From the NCBI GenBank assembly GCA_012518275.1, contig JAAYSS010000067.1, positions 1 through 39,544 of the forward strand: a DNA stretch of 39,544 nt. Direction: 5' to 3'. Source of the stretch: Bacteroidales bacterium. GTDB lineage: Bacteria > Bacteroidota > Bacteroidia > Bacteroidales > Paludibacteraceae. How positions within the stretch are numbered: position 1 is the first letter of the stretch; each line of letters begins with the position of its first letter. Below are positions 33,727 through 39,544 of this stretch, one piece after another. The position numbers were made by a program, and so were the translations under genes. The notes below the pieces were generated by a model, which saw only the letters and a list, made by a program, of their open reading frames with translations, made no database searches and was not told the DNA's origin.

Positions 33727-33784
33727 TTGAAATATATTTTTCATCCTTTTGAAATACTTTTGAAATAAAGATTACCGTTCTTTG
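33727..33784 (+). promoter_or_regulatory. Phased TTGAAATA repeats and weak -7 element; candidate activator site
   Basis: TTGAAATA occurs at 33727-33734, 33749-33756 and 33760-33767, so the copies are spaced by 22 and 11 bp. The last two are part of a perfect tandem 11-mer, CTTTTGAAATA (33746-33756 and 33757-33767). Nine bases further, GTTCTTTG (33777-33784) keeps the TTTG part of the -7 element but lacks the TA. A weak promoter with 11-bp-phased direct repeats just upstream fits an OmpR/PhoB-type activator, though no regulator is identified. Confidence 0.6.
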
Positions 33785-33806
33785 CACAAAATTTTAAAAC
33801 AGATCG

Positions 33807-36554
33807 ATGAAAAAAATTCTATTTATCCTTTCTATGGTTTTGGGGATTGTTAGCGTACAATCTGCTAATATCACAGGAACAGTTACAGACGCAGAAACGG
33901 GGGAACTTTTAGTAGGTGTTACAGTTTTCGTGAAAGATAACTTGAAACACAGCACCAGCACCGGACTAGACGGCACTTTTAAGCTGCGCAATGTCCCGGT
34001 AGGTTCACACACTGTAGTTTTCAGACTTATCAGCTATGATACTTTTGAGCAAACCATCCACATTTCAGACCATTCTACTCAAACAATAGACGCGAAACTT
34101 ACTCCACAAGGAATGGAACTTTCTTCAGTAGTAGTAACTGCGTCATCCAATACGACTGATTTCGGTGCACGTAAATTGGAAAAAATATCGCCCAACATAT
34201 TAAATGTAGTTAGCGCCAACTTTATTGAAAATTCACCGGACATCACTGTTGCAAACGTACTGCAACGAGTTTCAGGTGTAACTTTGGAACGGAACAGTTC
34301 CGGCGAAGGACAGTATGCCGTACTTCGCGGAATGGACAAACGCTACAACATATCATTGGTAAACGGTGTGAAAATTGCCAGCCCGGACAACAAACAGCGA
34401 TACATTCCACTTGACATTTTCCCGAGCGAACTACTCGACCGACTAATTGTAGGCAAGACCCGAACAGCCGAAGTGGAAGGCGATGCCACAGGTGGTGCCA
34501 TCAATATGGACATGAAAGATGCGCCGCATCAATTCACACTAAATGTTAATGGTTCATTGGGCTACAATTCCATGTTTTTCGAACGTGATTTTCTTTCGTT
34601 CGATCATAAAAAATTGGTTCCCGTTGCACCTTATGAAAAATTTGGTAGTGATTACAGAGCCACTATCGACGATTTGGGCAATACGGTATCACCCATCTAT
34701 TCTAAGAAACCGCTCCCTAACGGGATTTTCGGAATAAGTGTTGGAAATAGCTTTTTTGATAATCGCTTGGGTGTAATCCTTGCTGCCAACTACCAAAATC
34801 ACAATAAAGGAACAAATTCCGTTCTTTTGGGGCAAAGCATGTCGCAAACGGACGAGAGCAAAGCTGTTTTCATTACCGACATGAATGATCGGACTTATTC
34901 TGAAAATGAAGTTAGAACCGGACTTCATGCTAAAATCGATTTCAGCTTGAACGAAAATCATAAATTTGAATTTTATAATGCCTACATCTACAATAAGGCT
35001 TCGCAAGTAAGAGATGGTAAGTCAATTAATTACGGACTTTATTACAATCCGGAGCAAGGTAACTACGATTATTCATTCCAAACACGAATGCGGATAATCA
35101 AACAAAATATTTATTCTTCCACGCTTTTAGGACACCATAAACTTTTGCCGCAGCTTTCGTTGAATTGGTCTGGAATCTTTTCGCTGGCTAAAAATGACAG
35201 ACCTGACCAAACCTACATCAATTTAGACCAATTGGTAACTAATAACGAAGGCATTATTTTCGCTGATGCGGACGGCTCACCACGCAGATGGGAACACAAT
35301 ACCGACCGAGATTTATCAGGTCTTATTAACTTGACCTATTTAATTGATAGCGATTTTGGGAAATTAACACTACAAGGCGGTGGATTATACCGAAATAAAA
35401 AACGAGATAACTTCTATGTCAGCTACACCATCCGCCCGTTAAATGGTCGTCAGAACAAAGGTGAAGACTTTAATACCATCGATGAAATTCAATGGGTGCT
35501 TTCAAATCCTCAAGGAAGCGTTGGACCTCTTAACTACAAGGCTTCTGAAGATATAGTTAGCGGATATGCTCAGGCAAAACTGGAAATAGCCAAGTGGGAA
35601 GCTATTTTGGGAATCAGGACCGAATATACCAATCAAGGCTACTTCATGTTTTTCCCTAACGCCGATGATGATCCTGATGGAAAGCAGATTTACACAGATT
35701 TTCTTCCAAACTTGAACATCAAATATGCATATAACGACAAAAACAATTTACGGGCAAGTTATTTCCGCTCGATAAACCGTCCAGGATTCTTTGAAATAGT
35801 ACCTTATCAGATGAAATATGAAGATTATGACGAATACGGAAATCCAGAATTGAAGCGTGCAATTATTGACAATGCGGACATCCGCTGGGAGTTTTTCCCT
35901 ACTCAAACCGAACAAATCATGGTTGGAATTTTCTACAAGCATATCAAAGATCCGATTGAGTACGCATATCACACAAAGAACTACCGCCAGTACGGATATA
36001 TGCCTGTGAACTTGGGAAATGCTAATAATTTGGGGGCAGAAATTGACATAATCAAGTACTACCGTGAATTTGGAATAAAAGCCAACTATACTTACACAAA
36101 TTCCAGTATTATTACACCAAAAGCTTTCTACACCAGAGATGAAGCAGGAAGTATTATGCGAGCTTATGAAGACCAGAAAAGACCGCTCGTAGGACAAGCT
36201 GCACACATAGCTAACTTAGCACTTCTCTATAAAAGTGTAGATTATGGAATTGATGCTCAAATTGCAACCACTTACTCAGGCGAAAAAATTGCGATTGCTT
36301 CATTCTATTTAAATTCAGATATCTGGCAAAAAGGAGGCTTTTACTTAGATGCTTCAGCAGAAAAGAAATTTAGAAATGGATTTTCTGTCTATGCAAAAGC
36401 TAACAACTTGCTGAATACGCCAAGAATCGAGTTTATTAAAACACATAACCCGAAAAACGACGGATTTCCGTTACAGACAGCAAAAGGCAATACTATTATC
36501 CGCAAGGAGTATTACAAACCAAGTTTCCTTGTCGGCGTGAGATTCAAAATGTAA
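33807..36554 (+). CDS. TonB-dependent receptor of the receptor/lipoprotein/phosphatase locus
   Basis: A 915-residue outer-membrane receptor: signal peptide (1-19), CarboxypepD_reg-like domain (~22-100, NITGTVTDAETGELLVGVTV), plug (~125-240, VLQRVSGVTLERNSSGEGQ then YAVLRGMDKRYNISLVNGVK) and a long barrel ending FLVGVRFKM. The SGEGQYAVLRGMD plug and the outer-membrane barrel place it with receptors that also carry large extracellular loops. A beta-helix lipoprotein gene follows after 44 bp and a phosphatase gene after that, so the substrate may be a phosphorylated compound or phosphate itself. That is inference from neighbours. Expression probably depends on the repeats at 33727-33767. Confidence 0.9.
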   Translation: MKKILFILSMVLGIVSVQSANITGTVTDAETGELLVGVTVFVKDNLKHSTSTGLDGTFKLRNVPVGSHTVVFRLISYDTFEQTIHISDHSTQTIDAKLTPQGMELSSVVVTASSNTTDFGARKLEKISPNILNVVSANFIENSPDITVANVLQRVSGVTLERNSSGEGQYAVLRGMDKRYNISLVNGVKIASPDNKQRYIPLDIFPSELLDRLIVGKTRTAEVEGDATGGAINMDMKDAPHQFTLNVNGSLGYNSMFFERDFLSFDHKKLVPVAPYEKFGSDYRATIDDLGNTVSPIYSKKPLPNGIFGISVGNSFFDNRLGVILAANYQNHNKGTNSVLLGQSMSQTDESKAVFITDMNDRTYSENEVRTGLHAKIDFSLNENHKFEFYNAYIYNKASQVRDGKSINYGLYYNPEQGNYDYSFQTRMRIIKQNIYSSTLLGHHKLLPQLSLNWSGIFSLAKNDRPDQTYINLDQLVTNNEGIIFADADGSPRRWEHNTDRDLSGLINLTYLIDSDFGKLTLQGGGLYRNKKRDNFYVSYTIRPLNGRQNKGEDFNTIDEIQWVLSNPQGSVGPLNYKASEDIVSGYAQAKLEIAKWEAILGIRTEYTNQGYFMFFPNADDDPDGKQIYTDFLPNLNIKYAYNDKNNLRASYFRSINRPGFFEIVPYQMKYEDYDEYGNPELKRAIIDNADIRWEFFPTQTEQIMVGIFYKHIKDPIEYAYHTKNYRQYGYMPVNLGNANNLGAEIDIIKYYREFGIKANYTYTNSSIITPKAFYTRDEAGSIMRAYEDQKRPLVGQAAHIANLALLYKSVDYGIDAQIATTYSGEKIAIASFYLNSDIWQKGGFYLDASAEKKFRNGFSVYAKANNLLNTPRIEFIKTHNPKNDGFPLQTAKGNTIIRKEYYKPSFLVGVRFKM

Positions 36555-36598
36555 TCGAAAAAAATTATCAATTAAAACAATAACTAAAAAAAATCAAA

Positions 36599-37888
36599 AT
36601 GAGAACATTTAAAAACTTAATGCTAGTAGCATTCATCGCAATTGCGACAGTTTTCACGGCTTGTGAAAAAACGGACGAACCTAAAAAAGGCAAAGAATAT
36701 CCTGCCGGTTCTATTGTTTGGCCTAAGGATACAGTAGTTACCTTAAAAGACCATTACATCGTACCAAAAGGTAAATCACTTTACATTGAAGAAGGTGCAC
36801 AAATTGTAGCTTCTGATACGCTAATCAGACCTGAATTTATCGTTTTAGGTAATTTATACGCTTACGGAACAGCACAAAATCCTATTCGCTTCACGGTTGA
36901 TGAAAAATACCGTAATGAAGCCAATCGTTTCAAAAGATACTGGGGTGGTATAATCTGTGGATATGACAGTGAAGAAGTTTTGCTCGACAACGTTATCATT
37001 GAATATGGCGGAGCTCAAACTACCGAGCAGTCCAAATCTTTCCAATACCAGCTTTTCAAAACTGTAACAGGAGAAGGTGTACCGGGATTCCACTTCTGTA
37101 ACACAGAAGGTTCTTTCGTGATTCAAAACTGTACTTTCCGCAACAATGCAGAAGACCATATTTACATTACGGGTGGAAAATCCATTGTTCAAAACAACCG
37201 TTTCATCGTAAATGGTTTTGACGGAGGTGAAGCAATCAACTACAAATCAGGTTGTATAGTTGATATTGCCTACAACTTCATCTATGACGCAAACACAAAT
37301 GCATTCAAAATGTCGAATGGAGGAGCTCTTGTACCGCAACTTCATGCTGTAATTTACAATAACACGATAGTTAACAGCGGTTGGAGACGTCCAAAAATCA
37401 AAGGAGGTTCTACTTGGTTAGAAGCTGCTGCATATGTAGAATTATACAACAATCTTACATTTGACTGCCGCCACGGCGTAAAACAAAGTGTTAAAGAGCC
37501 GGAAGATGATCGCTCTGTAATTACACCAAACTTCTTCTTTGCTTCAACACAAGCAGGAATTGATGGAATGACACCGGATGCTACAAGCGGACAGCTAAGA
37601 GGAGCAAATGATATTTTCAGCGCAACGCCGGGAGATAAAAATCCAAATTTCACCAACTTTACAATACAGTCAAATGTGGATGTTCTTGCAGGTGTGAATA
37701 AGACTACTGATATTCCGCAACTTTTCAAAAACACATGGGATTTTTCACTCAAAAGCGGTTCACCGGCTGCAACGGGTGGTGTTACCAATTTCACTCGCAA
37801 CTATGCTACCAATGGAGTAACAATAGATGGAAAAACTTATACATCAAAAGCTCCTTCTGCATATTTTGGAGCCTATGGTGTAAAATAA
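36599..37888 (+). CDS. Right-handed beta-helix lipoprotein
   Basis: A 429-residue lipoprotein with lipobox FTAC, lipidated Cys at residue 22, followed by EKTDE; acidic residues soon after the Cys recall the surface-export signal of Bacteroidota lipoproteins. Residues ~40-300 show the repeating short-strand pattern of a right-handed parallel beta helix (SLYIEEGAQIVASD, FIVLGNLYAYGT, VLLDNVIIEYGG, FVIQNCTFRNN, SIVQNNRFIVNG), as in pectate-lyase-like and adhesin folds. No polysaccharide-lyase active site could be recognised. It is 44 bp after the receptor gene and likely acts as its surface partner for binding substrate. A hairpin at 37912-37949 separates it from the phosphatase gene. Confidence 0.8.
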   Translation: MRTFKNLMLVAFIAIATVFTACEKTDEPKKGKEYPAGSIVWPKDTVVTLKDHYIVPKGKSLYIEEGAQIVASDTLIRPEFIVLGNLYAYGTAQNPIRFTVDEKYRNEANRFKRYWGGIICGYDSEEVLLDNVIIEYGGAQTTEQSKSFQYQLFKTVTGEGVPGFHFCNTEGSFVIQNCTFRNNAEDHIYITGGKSIVQNNRFIVNGFDGGEAINYKSGCIVDIAYNFIYDANTNAFKMSNGGALVPQLHAVIYNNTIVNSGWRRPKIKGGSTWLEAAAYVELYNNLTFDCRHGVKQSVKEPEDDRSVITPNFFFASTQAGIDGMTPDATSGQLRGANDIFSATPGDKNPNFTNFTIQSNVDVLAGVNKTTDIPQLFKNTWDFSLKSGSPAATGGVTNFTRNYATNGVTIDGKTYTSKAPSAYFGAYGVK

Positions 37889-37911
37889 TTTAGACTAATG
37901 CACTCGAAAAT

Positions 37912-37949
37912 AATCACTATGCTGAAACATTTCGGTATAGTGATTGTTT
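37912..37949 (+). terminator. Hairpin between lipoprotein and phosphatase genes (possible attenuator)
   Basis: AATCACTAT (37912-37920) pairs with ATAGTGATT (37937-37945), with further pairing CTGAAA/TTTCGG inside, followed by GTTTT. The T run is short, so it may only reduce transcription into the phosphatase gene or protect the upstream mRNA end. Confidence 0.5.
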
Positions 37950-37976
37950 TAAATATAAATTTTAAATTACAAAAAA

Positions 37977-38915
37977 ATGAAAAGACATATCACATTAATA
38001 CTAACATTTTTTGTTTTCGTTCTTGTTGCTCAAGCGCAAGTTCGACAACTTTCTGAAAAAGACCTTGAAGGCGTGAATATTATGATTGCCAACGACCTGG
38101 GGAGAAATGGCTACTACGAACAAAAACCAATAGCCGAACACATGGGCGAATGGGCTGACAAAGCAGGCATCGAGTTCGTGGCTGCCATTGGCGACGTACA
38201 CCACTTCAACGGCGTGGCAAGCGTAAACGACCCGCTGTGGATGACCAATTACGAATTGATTTACGCTCATCCCGAGTTAATGATCGATTGGTTCCCAACA
38301 CTTGGAAATCATGAATACCGCGGCAACACACAAGCCGTTCTCGACTACAAAACCATCAGCCGCCGTTGGGTAATGCCCGACAGATATTATACACTGACTC
38401 AAGAAGCTGACGATGGTAGTACCATCCGTTATATTTTCGTGGATACCACACCACTCATTGATAGATATCGCAATAATAGCAAAGGATATCCCGACGCAGT
38501 GAAACAAGATATTGACAAACAACTTGCATTTGTTGACAGCGTCTTAACTGTTTCAAAGGAAACGTGGACTGTGGTCATGGGACACCACCCCATCTATTCA
38601 GAAACGCCAAAAAGCATTTCGGAAAGAACCGATATGCAGAAAAGGTTGGACCCAATTTTGAGAAAGCATAACGTGGATTTTTATATCAACGGACATATAC
38701 ACAACTTCCAGCATATCAAGATAAAACAATCGCCTATCCACTATTTTACCAATAGTTCAGCGTCGCTTTCCCGAAGAGTAAAAGATACGGAAGGTACGCA
38801 GTTTAAAAGCGATAAAGCCGGTTTTTCCATCCTTTCTGCCAATAAAAACCGCTTGGCAATTTATTTTATAGATGGAAATGGGGGTTGTATTTACGGATTT
38901 GAAAAGAAAAAGTAA
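37977..38915 (+). CDS. Secreted metallophosphatase, purple-acid-phosphatase (TRAP)-like
   Basis: A 312-residue exported enzyme with a signal peptide (1-20, cut near AQA-QVRQ). The metal-site motifs of the tartrate-resistant acid phosphatase type occur in order: Asp40 in ANDLG, Asp73 in GDVHHFNGV, Asn111 in GNHEYRGN, His203 in MGHHPIYS, and His240/His242 in NGHIHNFQ. In true purple enzymes the second motif is GDxxY, the Tyr binding iron and giving the colour; here that place is His76. Probable role: releasing phosphate from organic phosphates outside the inner membrane. It lies 88 bp after the beta-helix lipoprotein gene, with no promoter visible between. Confidence 0.87.
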   Translation: MKRHITLILTFFVFVLVAQAQVRQLSEKDLEGVNIMIANDLGRNGYYEQKPIAEHMGEWADKAGIEFVAAIGDVHHFNGVASVNDPLWMTNYELIYAHPELMIDWFPTLGNHEYRGNTQAVLDYKTISRRWVMPDRYYTLTQEADDGSTIRYIFVDTTPLIDRYRNNSKGYPDAVKQDIDKQLAFVDSVLTVSKETWTVVMGHHPIYSETPKSISERTDMQKRLDPILRKHNVDFYINGHIHNFQHIKIKQSPIHYFTNSSASLSRRVKDTEGTQFKSDKAGFSILSANKNRLAIYFIDGNGGCIYGFEKKK

Positions 38916-38933
38916 AGAAACTCGAAGTAAAAG

Positions 38934-38965
38934 AAATGCGGTTTATCGACCGCATTTTTGTTTTT
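38934..38965 (+). terminator. Intrinsic terminator between phosphatase gene and uvrB
   Basis: A perfect 9-bp stem (AAATGCGGT at 38934-38942 with ACCGCATTT at 38949-38957), 6-nt loop, then T-rich sequence. The A-rich 5' side may let it work in both directions for the convergent genes. Confidence 0.82.
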
Positions 38966-38990
38966 AAATTTTGATATTGATGCAAAGTAG

Positions 38991-39544
38991 TTATTTCTCC
39001 TTCAATAACTCTTCCAACCGTATCATTTCATCGCGATACTGAGCTGCTTCCAAAAATTCGAGTTTTTTAGCAGCTTCTTGCATCGATTTTTTGGCTTTCG
39101 CAATGGCTTTTTCAAGGGCAGGTTTTGTCATATATTGCACCACCGGGTCGGCAGCAATGGTAACTTCACGCTCTTTTTCAACATAAGCATTCGATTCCAT
39201 TTTACTCAACGCGCTCCGCTCACCTTTGATGATAGCAGTCGGTACAATACCGTGTTTTTCGTTGTAAGCCAGCTGCTTTTCACGACGGCGATTGGTTTCG
39301 TCAATGGTTTTCTGCATACTTTGCGTGATTTTATCGGCGTACATAATTACTTTCCCATTCAAGTTTCGTGCAGCACGCCCTGCTGTTTGAGTTAATGAAC
39401 GATGATTTCGCAGAAAACCTTCCTTATCTGCATCTAAAATTGCCACCAGTGAAACTTCTGGCAAGTCCAGTCCTTCACGAAGTAAATTTACTCCGACAAG
39501 CACATCAAATACGCCTTTACGTAAATCTTCCATAATTTGCACAC
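38991..39544 (-). CDS. uvrB: UvrABC excinuclease subunit B, C-terminal part
   Basis: The last 183 codons of uvrB, cut by the window end. UvrB is the DNA-damage-verifying helicase-like subunit of nucleotide excision repair. Visible are helicase motif V and VI segments ([19 protein letters not shown], then [10 protein letters not shown]), the linker with [11 protein letters not shown], and the C-terminal UVR motif that binds UvrC ([19 protein letters not shown]). The GTG at 39540-39542 is an internal Val codon, not a start. The gene is convergent with the phosphatase gene. Confidence 0.96.
   Translation of the reverse strand, partial: VQIMEDLRKGVFDVLVGVNLLREGLDLPEVSLVAILDADKEGFLRNHRSLTQTAGRAARNLNGKVIMYADKITQSMQKTIDETNRRREKQLAYNEKHGIVPTAIIKGERSALSKMESNAYVEKEREVTIAADPVVQYMTKPALEKAIAKAKKSMQEAAKKLEFLEAAQYRDEMIRLEELLKEK

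Noticed and set aside
39540..39542. GTG as the start of a 183-residue protein
   Set aside because: The sequence is the interior of uvrB, where this codon encodes the Val of [10 protein letters not shown].

Overview
The window looks like a chromosomal segment of a member of the Bacteroidota, most likely order Bacteroidales. Several things point that way: three TonB-dependent receptors with N-terminal CarboxypepD_reg-like domains, DUF4105, DUF4249, DUF4783 and Porin_10 proteins, a GldF-like permease, and promoters with the -7 element TAnnTTTG, often with TTTG/TTG 19-22 bp upstream. Most genes lack Shine-Dalgarno sequences. Base composition is AT-rich except for one receptor gene. I saw no rRNA, tRNA, CRISPR array, insertion sequence or phage gene.

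Layout. 1-5.9 kb: a 3'-truncated DUF4105 gene (minus) diverges from a Crp/Fnr-type regulator, followed by a TPR protein, a GldF-like ABC permease and surE. 6.1-10.8 kb: a secreted Ala/Lys/Glu-rich coiled-coil protein, then a TonB receptor/DUF4249 lipoprotein pair. 10.9-15.7 kb (minus): prfC, a FadL-like outer-membrane protein and a remarkable Trp/Tyr/Gly-rich plus Ser/Arg-rich secreted protein. 15.9-22.7 kb: prmA, a 1207-residue orphan sensor kinase, DUF4783-nadC (overlapping) and a DUF805 membrane protein. 23.1-25.9 kb: a cytidylate-kinase-like protein with an unusually strong SD, UDP-glucose dehydrogenase and a LysO-family protein. 25.9-29.6 kb (minus): Porin_10 porin, a membrane-anchored family 3 solute-binding protein and metA, possibly one transcript. 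29.9-32.3 kb: a GC-rich TonB receptor. 32.5-33.6 kb: rpsF-rpsR-rplI. 33.8-38.9 kb: TonB receptor, beta-helix lipoprotein and secreted purple-acid-phosphatase-like enzyme. 39 kb to the end: the C-terminal part of uvrB (minus).

Most interesting parts. (1) The receptor/lipoprotein/phosphatase locus is preceded by three copies of TTGAAATA phased by 22 and 11 bp, the last ending 9 bp before a weak -7 element. This resembles a PhoB/OmpR-type activator site and suggests a phosphate-scavenging system; the phosphatase has His where purple acid phosphatases have their colour-giving Tyr. (2) rpsR and rplI carry strong SD sequences although Bacteroidota ribosomes normally hide the anti-SD in a pocket built from bS6, bS18 and bS21, and this operon encodes two of those proteins. 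(3) MetA has Glu111, predicting acetyl-CoA rather than succinyl-CoA use. (4) The Trp/Tyr/Gly-rich protein and the coiled-coil protein are secreted low-complexity proteins of unknown role.

Several start codons are set here from promoter position and signal peptides rather than from the longest possible reading frame (4318, 6172, 14258, 20941, 21335, 29633).
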